A stretch of 64,000 nucleotides of DNA from Massilia sp. ZL223. GTDB taxonomy: Bacteria; Pseudomonadota; Gammaproteobacteria; Burkholderiales; Burkholderiaceae_D. Within the stretch, counting starts at the first letter, position 1; each line of letters opens with the position of its first letter. The DNA is taken from positions 1-64,000 of the forward strand of contig NZ_JAGPWD010000023.1 of NCBI RefSeq assembly GCF_018119395.1, read 5' to 3'. The translations under genes and the position numbers were made by a program. Positions 28,591 through 37,800 of the stretch are shown here, piece after piece. The notes under the pieces were generated by a model. That model saw only the letters and a program-made list of their open reading frames with translations. It ran no database searches and had not been told where the DNA came from.

Positions 28591-29250
28591 ATGATTGGCC
28601 TCATGATGATGCCGACTCAGAACAACGATCTCCTCCAGTTGCGCGCCGAGATCGCCCTCACGGCCGCGCGCATGATTGCCCAGGATGGCGCCGACTACGC
28701 GACGGCAAGGCGCAAGGCGGCGCGCCAGGTCCTCGGCGTCGACGATCCCAAGCCCAATATGATGCCGGACGACGGCCAGATCGAGGACGAGGTGCGCAAG
28801 TACCTGGCCCTGTTCGGCGGCCCCGAGCATGGCGAACGCCTGGGCAGCCTGCGCGCCACCGCCCTGCAGGTGATGGACGCCCTCTCCGAATTCCGCCCTT
28901 ATCTTACTGGCGCCGTGCTCAACGGCACGGCGGGCGAGCACGACGCAATCCACCTGCAATTGTTCGCGGACAGCGCCAAGGAAGTAGAGATCTATTTACT
29001 GAATCGCAATGTTAATATTGAGATCTCGGAAACCCCGCACTTCAAGGGGGGCCGCCATGCGCCGGTCGAGACCGTGAGCTTCACGTGGGGCAAGGAAGAT
29101 GTCCACGCCGAGCTCTACGAGTTCCACGACTTGCGCGGCGCCCTCAAGCCGAGAGCCGACGGCCGCCTGCAGCGGGTCGACGCGGATGGGCTGCGCGCCC
29201 TCTTGAAGACCGACGGGAATACGGACGAGACTCTGGAACAGGACGAATGA
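28591..29250 (+). CDS. conserved hypothetical, nucleotidyltransferase-like core
   Basis: 219-residue cytoplasmic protein I do not recognise with certainty. Residues about 1-60 form a charged helical segment (LRAEIALTAARMIAQDGADYATARRKAARQVL), residues 95-145 (YLTGAVLNGTAGEHDAIHLQLFADSAKEVEIYLLNR) look like the mixed alpha/beta core seen in small nucleotidyltransferase-like proteins. Several Met codons near the start (28591, 28603 onward) leave the start uncertain. It overlaps the tlpA-like gene by four bases (ATGA), so both are one operon. Confidence 0.6.
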   Translation: MIGLMMMPTQNNDLLQLRAEIALTAARMIAQDGADYATARRKAARQVLGVDDPKPNMMPDDGQIEDEVRKYLALFGGPEHGERLGSLRATALQVMDALSEFRPYLTGAVLNGTAGEHDAIHLQLFADSAKEVEIYLLNRNVNIEISETPHFKGGRHAPVETVSFTWGKEDVHAELYEFHDLRGALKPRADGRLQRVDADGLRALLKTDGNTDETLEQDE

Positions 29251-29807
29251 ACAAGAAACACATGGCCGCCTACGCGGCCGTCGCCGCCATGTTCGGCGTG
29301 ATGGGCGCGCTCGTGGCCATCAACAAGAAAGAACCTTCCCCGCAGACCACGGCCTATGCCCCGACCGGCGGCAAGCCGCACACTGCCGTGGGCCAGCTGT
29401 TCGCGCAATCGCTCAACGACCTCGAGGGCAAGCCGCAGGCGCTGTCCCAGTGGCAGGGCAAGCCGCTGCTGGTGAACTTCTGGGCTACCTGGTGCGCGCC
29501 CTGCGTACAGGAAATGCCGGAACTCTCGGCCCTGGCGGGCGAGGACGGCGGCAAGCGTTTCAACGTGATCGGCATCGGCATCGATTCGCCGTCGGCCATG
29601 GCCGAATTCGCCACGAAACTGAAGATTGCCTATCCTTTATATGTGGGTGGCATGGGCGGCACCGAGCTGTCGCGCGGCTTCGGCAATACCGCGGGCGGCC
29701 TGCCCTATACCGTGCTGATCGGCGCGGATGGCCAGGTACGCAAGACTTACCTGGGCAAACTGAAGTTCGACGAATTGCGCGCCGATCTCGCCAAACTGAA
29801 CGGATAA
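29247..29807 (+). CDS. TlpA-family thiol:disulfide oxidoreductase
   Basis: 186-residue membrane-anchored periplasmic thioredoxin. N-terminal anchor MAAYAAVAAMFGVMGALVAI, then the AhpC/TSA-thioredoxin fold with active site FWATWCAPCVQEMPELSAL, and GLPYTVLIGADGQVRKTYLG with the cis-Pro. Likely reduces Cys pairs in secreted proteins or apocytochromes. Start ATG 29247 overlaps the upstream stop. 165 bases separate it from aroQ. Confidence 0.93.
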   Translation: MNKKHMAAYAAVAAMFGVMGALVAINKKEPSPQTTAYAPTGGKPHTAVGQLFAQSLNDLEGKPQALSQWQGKPLLVNFWATWCAPCVQEMPELSALAGEDGGKRFNVIGIGIDSPSAMAEFATKLKIAYPLYVGGMGGTELSRGFGNTAGGLPYTVLIGADGQVRKTYLGKLKFDELRADLAKLNG

Positions 29808-29972
29808 TCCCGAAGAAGCGCGCAGAAAAAGCCGTCAATACAAACACTTATCGAACGGTCGTACGATTCCATCTTCGGCGAAACTGCGTTTATCCACGGA
29901 TAATTTTACCGCTTGCCAATAGCTGAGCTTGGCGGCACAATGCCTGACTTTCGGGCAACCAGACTCCTTATG

Positions 29973-30404
29973 ATGGCAAAAAAGCTACTGCTGCTTAACG
30001 GCCCCAACCTCAATTTATTGGGGACCCGGGAGCCGGCGGTGTACGGCGCGACCACCCTCGCCGACATCGAGAAGGCAGCGGCGGACCAGGCCCGGGCGGC
30101 AGGCGCGAGCATCGCCTGCTTCCAGAGCAACCATGAAGGAGCCCTGATCGACCGCATCCATGCCGCCCGCGAGGAAGGCGTGGACGCCATCGTCATCAAT
30201 CCTGGCGGCCTGACCCATACCAGCGTAGCCCTGCGCGATGCGCTTGCTGCGGTGGCGATTCCGTTCGTGGAGGTGCATATTTCGAATATCCATCAACGCG
30301 AAGCCTTCCGGCACCATTCGTATTTGTCGGCCATCGCGCGCGGCGTGATTTGCGGACTGGGGCCGGACGGATATCGGTTTGCCATCGACTTCGCACTTAA
30401 ATAG
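29973..30404 (+). CDS. aroQ: type II 3-dehydroquinate dehydratase
   Basis: 143-residue shikimate-pathway enzyme, dodecameric class II. Begins [21 protein letters not shown] with the catalytic Tyr (VYG) right after, then [31 protein letters not shown] and [21 protein letters not shown] with the catalytic His. ATG at 29973 gives the usual length; an in-frame frame extends upstream. Located upstream of accB, as in many Proteobacteria. Confidence 0.97.
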   Translation: MAKKLLLLNGPNLNLLGTREPAVYGATTLADIEKAAADQARAAGASIACFQSNHEGALIDRIHAAREEGVDAIVINPGGLTHTSVALRDALAAVAIPFVEVHISNIHQREAFRHHSYLSAIARGVICGLGPDGYRFAIDFALK

Positions 30405-30500
30405 CGTTAATCTACGTCAACTTCATGTATCAGCGGCCGCGCGGCCACCACCTTCGCGCCGGCCTGCTCTCTTAAAACGAATAATTCCAAGGGGTTTCAC

Positions 30501-30977
30501 ATGGATCTACGAAAACTCAAGACTTTGATCGACCTGGTCGCTGAATCGGACATCGCCGAACTGGAAGTGACCGAAGGCGAAAGCAAGGTTCGCATCGTCA
30601 AGTCGTCCGCAATCCCGCAGAATCAAATGGTGGTCATGCCGCCGCAGGGCGTGCAGCATTTCGCCGCTCCGGCACAGCACGCAGCCCAGGCTGCGGCCCC
30701 GGCGGCAGCGCCGGCCGCACCGGCCGTCGCCGCCGAACCGAGCGGCCACGTGGTCAAGTCGCCGATGGTCGGCACCTTCTACCGTTCGTCGGCGCCGGGC
30801 GCTCCGGCCTTCGTCGAAGTCGGCCAGAACATCAAGGAAGGCGACACCCTGTGCATCATCGAAGCGATGAAGCTCCTGAATGAAATCGACGCCGACGTGG
30901 CTGGCGTTGTCACCAAGATCCTCGTGGAAAACGGCCAACCGGTCGAATTCGGCCAGCCGCTGTTCGTGATCGGCTAA
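30501..30977 (+). CDS. accB: acetyl-CoA carboxylase biotin carboxyl carrier protein
   Basis: 158-residue carrier of fatty-acid synthesis. The N-terminal 35 residues are helical ([23 protein letters not shown]), followed by an Ala/Pro/Gln-rich linker (about 55-78) and the biotinyl domain with the biotinylation site [17 protein letters not shown] near residue 122. AAGGGG precedes the ATG. It is cotranscribed with accC 102 bases downstream. Confidence 0.97.
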   Translation: MDLRKLKTLIDLVAESDIAELEVTEGESKVRIVKSSAIPQNQMVVMPPQGVQHFAAPAQHAAQAAAPAAAPAAPAVAAEPSGHVVKSPMVGTFYRSSAPGAPAFVEVGQNIKEGDTLCIIEAMKLLNEIDADVAGVVTKILVENGQPVEFGQPLFVIG

Positions 30978-31079
30978 TCCAGCCCGGCCCGGCGGCATTC
31001 CCGGCCGCCAGCTCATCCATGTCGTGTCCGGCGCTTGCTTGATAGCCGCGCCGGTTTTCACTGAAACACCGAACCTACC

Positions 31080-32474
31080 ATGTTTGAAAAAATCCTCATC
31101 GCCAACCGTGGTGAAATCGCGCTGCGTATCCAGCGCGCCTGCCGCGAGCTGGGCATCAAGACGGTTGTCGTTCACTCCGAGGCCGACAAGGACGCCAAGT
31201 ACGTGAAGCTGGCGGACGAATCCGTCTGCATCGGCCCGGCGCAGTCGACGCTCAGCTACCTGAACATGCCGGCGATCATCAGCGCGGCCGAAGTCACCGA
31301 CGCCGAAGCGATCCACCCGGGCTACGGCTTCCTGTCCGAGAACGCCGACTTCGCCGAGCGCGTGGAAAAATCGGGCTTCGTCTTCATCGGCCCGCGTCCG
31401 GAATCGATCCGCCTGATGGGCGACAAGGTGTCGGCGAAGCAGGCCATGATCAAGGCCGGCGTGCCTTGCGTGCCGGGCTCGGACGGCGCCCTGTCGGACG
31501 ATCCGAAGGAAATCATCCAGACCGCGCGCAAGATCGGCTACCCGGTCATCATCAAGGCGGCCGGCGGCGGCGGCGGCCGCGGCATGCGCGTGGTGCATAC
31601 CGAAGCGGCCCTGCTGAACGCGGTCCAGATGACCAAGACCGAAGCCGGCACCGCTTTCGGCAATCCGGAAGTCTATATGGAGAAGTTCCTGGAAAATCCG
31701 CGCCACGTGGAGATCCAGATCCTCGCCGACGAACACAAGAACGCCGTCTGGCTGGGCGAGCGCGACTGCTCGATGCAGCGCCGCCACCAGAAGGTCATCG
31801 AAGAAGCGCCGGCGCCGGGCATCCCGCGCAAGCTGATCGAGAAGATCGGCGACCGCTGCGCCGAAGCCTGCCGCAAGATCGGCTACCGCGGCGCGGGCAC
31901 CTTCGAATTCCTGTACGAGAACGGCGAGTTCTACTTCATCGAGATGAACACCCGCGTCCAGGTCGAGCACCCGGTCACCGAGATGATCACCGGCGTCGAC
32001 ATCGTCCAGGAACAGATCCGCATCGCCTGCGGCGAGAAGCTGCGCTTCCGCCAGCGCGACATCATGCTGTCGGGCCACGCGATCGAGTGCCGCATCAACG
32101 CGGAAGACCCGTTCAAGTTCACCCCGTCGCCAGGCCGCATCACCGGCTGGCACCCGCCGGGCGGCCCTGGCATCCGCGTCGATTCGCACTCGTATGCGGG
32201 TTACTATGTGCCACCTCATTACGACTCGATGATCGGCAAGGTAATTTCTTACGGTGCCACTCGCGAGCAGGCGATCCGCCGCATGCAAATCGCGCTCTCC
32301 GAAATGGTGGTCGAAGGTATTCTTACCAACATCCCGCTGCACCGCGAGCTGATGGTGGATGCGCGCTTCATCGAAGGCGGCACCAACATCCACTACCTGG
32401 AGCACAAGCTGGCTTCCAAGCCGGACCTGCCGAAGGAAACCGCGATCGGCGCCAAATCGGAAAGCAAGGCATAA
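31080..32474 (+). CDS. accC: acetyl-CoA carboxylase, biotin carboxylase subunit
   Basis: 464-residue ATP-grasp enzyme that carboxylates the biotin of AccB. Opening [20 protein letters not shown], the Gly-rich lid loop [16 protein letters not shown], the metal/ATP site [18 protein letters not shown] and catalytic [15 protein letters not shown] region are all intact. Slightly longer than the 449-residue E. coli enzyme by a C-terminal tail. prmA begins two bases after its stop. Confidence 0.98.
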   Translation: MFEKILIANRGEIALRIQRACRELGIKTVVVHSEADKDAKYVKLADESVCIGPAQSTLSYLNMPAIISAAEVTDAEAIHPGYGFLSENADFAERVEKSGFVFIGPRPESIRLMGDKVSAKQAMIKAGVPCVPGSDGALSDDPKEIIQTARKIGYPVIIKAAGGGGGRGMRVVHTEAALLNAVQMTKTEAGTAFGNPEVYMEKFLENPRHVEIQILADEHKNAVWLGERDCSMQRRHQKVIEEAPAPGIPRKLIEKIGDRCAEACRKIGYRGAGTFEFLYENGEFYFIEMNTRVQVEHPVTEMITGVDIVQEQIRIACGEKLRFRQRDIMLSGHAIECRINAEDPFKFTPSPGRITGWHPPGGPGIRVDSHSYAGYYVPPHYDSMIGKVISYGATREQAIRRMQIALSEMVVEGILTNIPLHRELMVDARFIEGGTNIHYLEHKLASKPDLPKETAIGAKSESKA

Positions 32475-32476
32475 GC

Positions 32477-33433
32477 ATGAGCTGGACTGAAGTCGTCATC
32501 GAGATCGCCCGCGAGCACGCGGAAGCGCTGTCCGACGCCCTGATGGAGGCGGGCGCGCTGTCGGTCTCGGTCGAAGACGCCGACGAAGGCACCGAGGCCG
32601 AGAAGCCTCTGTTCGGCGAGCCGGGCATGGAGCCGAAAGAGGCCGCCTGGGACCGCAGCCGCGTGGTGGCGCTCACTGACACGGACGCGGACCAGTTCGC
32701 GATCGTCCAGGAAGCCGCCAACGCGATCCAGCTGCCGGTCGTCCCGTCCTTCACCACCCGCGCGGTGGCGGACGCCGACTGGGTGCGCCTGACCCAATCG
32801 CAGTTCGAGCCCATCCACATCGGCAAGAACATCTGGGTCGTGCCGAGCTGGCACGAGGCGCCGGACCCGAACGGGCTCATCCTCGAGCTCGATCCCGGCC
32901 TGGCCTTCGGCACCGGCAGTCACCCGACCACCCGCCTGTGCATGGAATGGCTGGAAGCCCATCCGGCGCCGGGCAAGTCGGTGCTGGACTACGGCTGCGG
33001 CTCGGGCATCCTGGCGATGGTCGCCAAGAAGCTGGGCGCGGACGACGTGGCCGGGGTCGACATCGACCCGCAAGCCATCGAATCGGCGCGCGCCAATGCC
33101 GAGCGCAACAAGGTCGCCATCGACTACTACCTGCCGGACGCGTTTGCCGCCGCGCCGAACGAGCGCCATGCCAAGGGCCAGTTCGACATCGTGGTGGCCA
33201 ACATCCTGTCGAGCCCATTGAAGCTGATGGCGCCGATGCTGTCCGGCCGCGTGGCGCCGGGCGGATCGCTGATCCTGTCGGGCGTGCTGGCGCGCCAGGC
33301 CGAGGAAGTGGCCGCCGCCTACGCACCTTTCATCAAGCTGGGCGTCTGGGCCGAGCAGGACGGCTGGGTCGCCCTTCACGGGACGCTCGGCCAGGACACT
33401 CTACCCGCGCCGCGCTCCGCCCCAGGCGGCTGA
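32477..33433 (+). CDS. prmA: ribosomal protein L11 methyltransferase
   Basis: 318-residue SAM-dependent enzyme that trimethylates L11. The N-terminal substrate-binding domain ([36 protein letters not shown]) is followed by [22 protein letters not shown], the SAM loop [38 protein letters not shown] and the NPPY-type motif as [10 protein letters not shown]. Placement between accC and a DUF3426 gene is standard in Burkholderiales. Confidence 0.97.
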   Translation: MSWTEVVIEIAREHAEALSDALMEAGALSVSVEDADEGTEAEKPLFGEPGMEPKEAAWDRSRVVALTDTDADQFAIVQEAANAIQLPVVPSFTTRAVADADWVRLTQSQFEPIHIGKNIWVVPSWHEAPDPNGLILELDPGLAFGTGSHPTTRLCMEWLEAHPAPGKSVLDYGCGSGILAMVAKKLGADDVAGVDIDPQAIESARANAERNKVAIDYYLPDAFAAAPNERHAKGQFDIVVANILSSPLKLMAPMLSGRVAPGGSLILSGVLARQAEEVAAAYAPFIKLGVWAEQDGWVALHGTLGQDTLPAPRSAPGG

Positions 33434-33436
33434 CGC

Positions 33437-34816
33437 ATGGCGCTGGCCACCCAATGCCCCCACTGCGGCACGATGTTCCGTGTCGCCGCGGACCAGCTCA
33501 AGCTGCGCGGGGGCATCGTGCGCTGCGGCGCCTGCCAGCAAGTCTTCGACGGTAACAAGGGGCTGGTCGATCTCTCGGCCGCCCCGCCCGTCCCTGCTCC
33601 GCCAGCTCCGGTGGACCAGGTTCCCGCAGCACCCGCTCCCGAACCGTTTCCTGCTCCGGCTTCCGCTCCGGCTCCCGAAGCCGACGAGCAGCCCGCGCCC
33701 GTCGAGGCCCGGGACGAGGATGGCGTTCCCATCTACACCCTCGAATTCGACCGCACCTTCTCGCCCTTCGGCATCATTCCGAAGGTGAGCGCGGAAGAGC
33801 AGGCGCATCACATTGCGCATCACGTCGAAGATGCTCCACCGGAGCCGGAACGCGAAACCCCGCCTGCCGAAACGCCGGCGGAAGAACCCGAACGGCCGGC
33901 GGAGCCGATCATTCCCGAGACGCCCGAAACTCCGGCATCCGAGCCGGCCCCGGTTGAGACCTCCGTTGCGGCGCCAGTAGCTGCGCAGGCGGCTGCCGAG
34001 GCCGACGGCGGCGACACGGCGGTGCTCGACCTGCCGGTCGACGAGGAACTGGTGGCCGCGCCGCCGCCCGACGTCCACGACGAATCCGTGGAAGCGCCGA
34101 AGCCGTCGCGCCGCGCCGTCGCGGAAGACGCGCCTCCCCTGCTGCTGCGCGAATCCTCCGGCGGCCAGGCGCCGTTCCAGCCGCCGCCGCCGCCGCCCAA
34201 GACCCCGCGCGCCCGCGCCGCCGAGTCGCGCGCGCGCCGCTCCAAGCTCACGCCGACCAAGATCGAGCCGCCAAAACTGCGCGTGCCGGAATCCGACGAG
34301 CCGGAGTTCGTGCGCCGCAGCCGCCAGCGCGAACAGTCCGGCAAGGCCGTGCGCATCGCCCTGGCCGTGGGCAGCGTGCTCCTGCTGCTGGCGCTGGCCA
34401 CGCAGGCGGCCTATTCCTTCCGCGACACGCTGGCGGCCCGCTATCCGGGCATGCGCCCTGCCCTCGCCTCGCTGTGCGGCGTGCTGGGCTGTCAGGTCGG
34501 GCTGCCGGCCAACATCGAGAAGCTCGTCATCGAGACGGGCGAACTGACCACCCTGGGCGGCAACGCCTACAGCTACACCACCCTGCTGCGCAACGAAGGC
34601 GCGCTGGTGCAGGCCTGGCCGAGCATCGAGCTGACCCTGTCCGACGCGGACGACAAGCCGCTGGTGCGGCGCGTGTTCGGCCCGCGCGATTATCTGCCGC
34701 AAAGCGTGCCGGCCAGCTCCGGCATCGCCGCCCGCGCCGAGCAGCCGGTGAGGCTCCACTTCCGGCTGGAGGGCCTGGAGCCGTCCGGCTACCATATCGC
34801 CGTTTTCTACCCCTGA
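33437..34816 (+). CDS. zinc-ribbon / DUF3426 membrane protein
   Basis: 459-residue protein with an N-terminal MJ0042-type zinc ribbon (two CxxC knuckles, CPHCGTMF and CGACQQVF), a long Pro/Ala/Glu-rich disordered stretch (about 50-270), a basic segment, one membrane helix near 305-325 (IALAVGSVLLLLALATQAAY) and a C-terminal DUF3426 domain (IETGELTTLGGNAYSYTTLLRNEGALVQAWPSIELTL cut here into its parts IETGELTTLGG and AWPSIELTLSD). The ribbon is cytoplasmic and DUF3426 periplasmic. Function unknown. Starts 3 bases after prmA. Confidence 0.88.
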   Translation: MALATQCPHCGTMFRVAADQLKLRGGIVRCGACQQVFDGNKGLVDLSAAPPVPAPPAPVDQVPAAPAPEPFPAPASAPAPEADEQPAPVEARDEDGVPIYTLEFDRTFSPFGIIPKVSAEEQAHHIAHHVEDAPPEPERETPPAETPAEEPERPAEPIIPETPETPASEPAPVETSVAAPVAAQAAAEADGGDTAVLDLPVDEELVAAPPPDVHDESVEAPKPSRRAVAEDAPPLLLRESSGGQAPFQPPPPPPKTPRARAAESRARRSKLTPTKIEPPKLRVPESDEPEFVRRSRQREQSGKAVRIALAVGSVLLLLALATQAAYSFRDTLAARYPGMRPALASLCGVLGCQVGLPANIEKLVIETGELTTLGGNAYSYTTLLRNEGALVQAWPSIELTLSDADDKPLVRRVFGPRDYLPQSVPASSGIAARAEQPVRLHFRLEGLEPSGYHIAVFYP

Positions 34817-34829
34817 AAGTTTTCACACC

Positions 34830-35771
34830 ATGACTCACACCGCCCTGATCTGCGGATCGATCGCGTTCGACAAGATCATGCAGTACCACGGCCGTTTCGC
34901 CGAGACCCTGCTGGCCGACCAGCTGCACCGCGTGAACGTTTCCTTCCTGGTGCCGACCCTGCGCACCGAATACGGCGGCTGCTCGGTCAACATCGCCTAC
35001 AACCTCAAGCTGCTGGGCGGCGATCCGCTGATCATGGGCACCATCGGCCAGGATGGCGGCGACTACCTCGAGCGCCTGGGCAAGCAGGGCATCGCCACCC
35101 GCGGCATCCGCACCATCGCCGATGCCTACACCGCGCAGTGCTTCGTGACCGCCGACCAGGACAACAACCAGATCAACGCCTTCCACCCGGGCGCGATGCA
35201 GTTCTCGCACGAGAACAGCGTGGCCGAGCAAGGCCCGCTGCGCGTGGCGATCATCTCGCCGGACGGCCGCGACGGCATGATCAAGCACGCCAGGGACTGC
35301 GCCGAGCTGGGCGTGCCCGTCATGTTCGATCCGGGCCAGCAGCTGCCGATGTTCTCGGGCGAGGAGCTGATCCGCTTCATCGACCAGGCCAGTTACCTGG
35401 CGTGCAACGACTACGAATTCGAGATGGTGATGGACCGTACCGGCCTGACCCTGGCGGATATCGCGGGGCGCCTGGAAGCCCTGATCGTCACGCGCGGCGG
35501 CGAAGGTTCGGACATCTACGCCGGCGGCGAGCACCACCGCATCCCGGCTGTGCCGGCGGCCGAGGTGCTGGATCCGACCGGCTGCGGCGACGCCTACCGC
35601 GCGGGCCTGCTGTACGGGATCGTCAATGGGCTGGACTGGCCGACCAGCGGGCGTATCGCCAGCCTGCTGGGTTCGATCAAGATCGCGCGCCAGGGGGCGC
35701 AGAACCACAGCTTTACGAAGGAAGAGTTCGATCAGCGGTTTGAAGCGGCGTTTGGGTACACCTTCCGCTGA
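34830..35771 (+). CDS. PfkB-family carbohydrate/nucleoside kinase
   Basis: 313-residue cytoplasmic sugar or nucleoside kinase. It opens ALICGSIAFDKIMQYHGRF, carries the substrate-side GGCSVNIAYNLKLLGGDP and the catalytic anion-hole motif DPTGCGDAYRAGLLYGI with the base Asp. The opening and YGGCSVNIAYNL resemble bacterial adenosine-kinase-like PfkB proteins; substrate is not proven by sequence. 13 bases downstream of the DUF3426 gene, last gene of the accB operon, followed by a perfect palindrome. Confidence 0.9.
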   Translation: MTHTALICGSIAFDKIMQYHGRFAETLLADQLHRVNVSFLVPTLRTEYGGCSVNIAYNLKLLGGDPLIMGTIGQDGGDYLERLGKQGIATRGIRTIADAYTAQCFVTADQDNNQINAFHPGAMQFSHENSVAEQGPLRVAIISPDGRDGMIKHARDCAELGVPVMFDPGQQLPMFSGEELIRFIDQASYLACNDYEFEMVMDRTGLTLADIAGRLEALIVTRGGEGSDIYAGGEHHRIPAVPAAEVLDPTGCGDAYRAGLLYGIVNGLDWPTSGRIASLLGSIKIARQGAQNHSFTKEEFDQRFEAAFGYTFR

Positions 35772-35811
35772 TCGTTAGGACGCGTTACACGCGTCAACAC
35801 TAAGCACATAA

Positions 35812-35845
35812 AACTTGGGTTCCCGCCTTCGCGGGAACCCAAGTT
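35812..35845. repeat. single REP-like perfect palindrome, likely terminator
   Basis: A 15-base arm AACTTGGGTTCCCGC (35812-35826), loop CTTC, and exact reverse complement (35831-35845). It is a more symmetrical member of the REP-like family. It lies between the convergent PfkB kinase and yggT genes, so it may end transcription from both. Confidence 0.88.
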
Positions 35846-35883
35846 CGTTCTAGAGCCACGCCACTCTCAGCGCAGCTCAGCAA

Positions 35884-36414
35884 TCACATGAACACCTGGC
35901 GCAAAATGAACTGAATGATCTGGATAAGCACCAGCGCCACCAGCACCGACAGATCAATCCCCCCAATCGGCGGCACCACACGCCGGATCGGCCGCAAAAT
36001 CGGCGTATTCAGCGCGTGCACGAAGGGCGCCAGCGGCGCATTCGGATTCACCCAGCTGAAGATCGCATCGATGATCAGGAGCGCCATGAAGCCGTACAGG
36101 ATCCAGTTCAGGAAGCGGTAGAGCGCCCCCAGCAGCACCATCTCGCCCGTCGCACCGGCCAGCAGCATCACCGAGCTCGCGATCAGCACCATCAGGAAAG
36201 CCCCGATCAGGCTGGCCCAGTCATAGCCGCCCATTCCCGGCACCAGGCGCCGCAGCGGCAATACCAGCCAATCCGTCAGGGTGAAGGTGAACTGGCCGAT
36301 CTGCATCGGCGGACGCACGCGAATTGCCTGCATCCAGAAACGCAGCAGCAGCAGTCCGCCGAGCAGACCGGCGGCGGTATCGACGAGAAACTGAAGAATA
36401 GACAGCACAAACAC
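35884..36414 (-). CDS. yggT: YggT-family integral membrane protein
   Basis: 176-residue inner-membrane protein with two YggT repeats: each has a helix pair with the pattern FLVDTAAGLLGGLLLLRFWMQ ... PLRRLVPGMGGYDWASLIGAFL and ILYGFMALLIIDAIFSWVNP ... PILRPIRRVVPPIGGIDLSVLV. Role unclear; linked to osmotic tolerance and division-site organisation in other bacteria. GTG at 36414 is only one base from AGGAG; a second GTG at 36408 has better spacing and may be the true start. It lies directly downstream of the histone gene terminator. Confidence 0.92.
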   Translation of the reverse strand: MFVLSILQFLVDTAAGLLGGLLLLRFWMQAIRVRPPMQIGQFTFTLTDWLVLPLRRLVPGMGGYDWASLIGAFLMVLIASSVMLLAGATGEMVLLGALYRFLNWILYGFMALLIIDAIFSWVNPNAPLAPFVHALNTPILRPIRRVVPPIGGIDLSVLVALVLIQIIQFILRQVFM

Positions 36415-36419
36415 TCCTC

Positions 36420-36454
36420 AAAAAAAAACCGCTGTGCGAACGATCACACAGCGG
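36420..36454 (-). terminator. Rho-independent terminator of the histone-like gene
   Basis: Read on the minus strand, CCGCTGTG (36454-36447) pairs with CACAGCGG (36436-36429) around a 10-base loop and is followed by about nine T (36428-36420). It sits 78 bases beyond the stop codon of the histone H1-like gene. The T-tract runs straight into the Shine-Dalgarno of yggT. Confidence 0.9.
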
Positions 36455-36531
36455 TATTTTGCCTGAACCAGGCAGGACTGGCTATGACGCGCGGAACAGC
36501 CTGGCTGCCACGCGCCTCATGCCTGCCGGCC

Positions 36532-37800
36532 TTACGGACGGCTGCTGGTCGGGAAAGGCCATGCGGCCGGAGCCAGCACGGTCTTCGCGGCCGGCGCGGT
36601 CGATGCCGGCTTGGCTTCCGCCTTGCCGTCAGCCTTGTTCTCGGCCTTGGCTTCCGGCTTGGCTTCCGCCTTGCCGTCGGCTTTGGTCTCGGCCTTGGTT
36701 TCCGGCTTGGCTTCGGCCTTCACTTCCGGCTTGGCTTCAGCTTTCTTGGCGGCCGGCTTGGCTGCAGGCTTGGCTGCGGTCTTGGTGGCAGCAGGCTTGG
36801 CGGCAGCAGTCTTGGTCGCGGCAGGCTTGGCGGCAGCGGTCTTGGTGGCAGCGGCCTTGGCCGGAGCAGCAGCTTTCTTGGCGGCCGGTTTAGCAGCTGC
36901 TTTGGTAGCGGTTGCTTTCTTGGCTGCCGGTTTAGCAGCTGCCTTGGTAGCGGTCGCCTTCTTAGCTGCCGGTTTGGCGGCGGCTTTCTTGGCTGCCGGC
37001 TTGGCGGCGGCTTTGGTCGCGGTCGCTTTTTTTGCTGCCGGCTTAGCTGCTGCCTTGGTTGCGGTCGCTTTCTTCGCTGCCGGTTTTGCTGCGGCTTTTT
37101 TAGCAGCCGGTTTCGCGGCGGCTTTTTTAGCTGCCGGCTTTACTGCCGACTTTGCAGCGCTGGCCTTTTTGGCTGCCGGCTTGGCGGCTGCCTTTTTAGC
37201 TGCCGGCTTTGCTGCGGCTTTTTTAGCTGCCGGCTTGGCAGCGGCCTTTTTAGCTGCTGGCTTGGCGGCGGCTTTCTTTGCTGCCGGCTTGGCGGCGGCT
37301 TTGGTCGCGGTCGCTTTCTTGGCTGCCGGTTTAGCGGCTGCTTTGGTGGCGGTCGCTTTCTTCGCTACCGGTTTTGCTGCGGCTTTGGTCGCGGTTTTCT
37401 TTGCCGCCGGTTTTGCTGCGGCTTTCTTTGCTGCAGGTTTTGCGGCTGCTTTGGTAGCGGTCGCTTTTTTCGCTGCCGGTTTTGCAGCAGCTTTGGTTGC
37501 GGTCGCTTTCTTCGCTACCGGCTTGGCTGCCGATTTTGCAGCGGTTTTCTTTGCTGCCGGTTTTGCGGCTGCCTTGGTGGCGGTCGACTTGGCGGCGGTC
37601 TTGGTTGCTGCAGCTTTCTTGGCTGCCGGCTTGGCTGCCGGTTTAGCTGCCGACTTCGCTGCCGGTTTAGCCGCTGCCTTGGTAGCGGTGGCTTTCTTAG
37701 CTGCCGGTTTCTCTGCTGCGGTCTTCGCGCTCGCCTTCGTCGACGACGAAGGCGCGCTCTTTGCTGCTGCCTTTGCTGCTGGTTTCTTAGCGGTTGCCAT
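36532..37800 (-). CDS. histone H1-like Ala/Lys/Pro-rich DNA-binding protein
   Basis: 422-residue highly basic protein built almost wholly from short repeats of the type KPAAKK, TATKAAAKPAAKKA, the hallmark of bacterial histone H1-like/AlgP proteins that bind DNA without specificity and compact the nucleoid. After about residue 330 the pattern turns to alternating acidic-basic repeats (KAEAKPEAKAE), giving a different C-terminal tail (AAPAAWPFP near the end). AGGAG lies before the ATG. The DNA shows many imperfect tandem copies, so repeat number may vary between strains and assemblies may collapse it. Confidence 0.9.
   Translation of the reverse strand: MATAKKPAAKAAAKSAPSSSTKASAKTAAEKPAAKKATATKAAAKPAAKSAAKPAAKPAAKKAAATKTAAKSTATKAAAKPAAKKTAAKSAAKPVAKKATATKAAAKPAAKKATATKAAAKPAAKKAAAKPAAKKTATKAAAKPVAKKATATKAAAKPAAKKATATKAAAKPAAKKAAAKPAAKKAAAKPAAKKAAAKPAAKKAAAKPAAKKASAAKSAVKPAAKKAAAKPAAKKAAAKPAAKKATATKAAAKPAAKKATATKAAAKPAAKKAAAKPAAKKATATKAAAKPAAKKATATKAAAKPAAKKAAAPAKAAATKTAAAKPAATKTAAAKPAATKTAAKPAAKPAAKKAEAKPEVKAEAKPETKAETKADGKAEAKPEAKAENKADGKAEAKPASTAPAAKTVLAPAAWPFPTSSRP

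Noticed and set aside
36800-37790. Possible CRISPR-like or satellite array
   Set aside because: Units are short, imperfect and coding (Ala-Lys-Pro), with no unique spacers.
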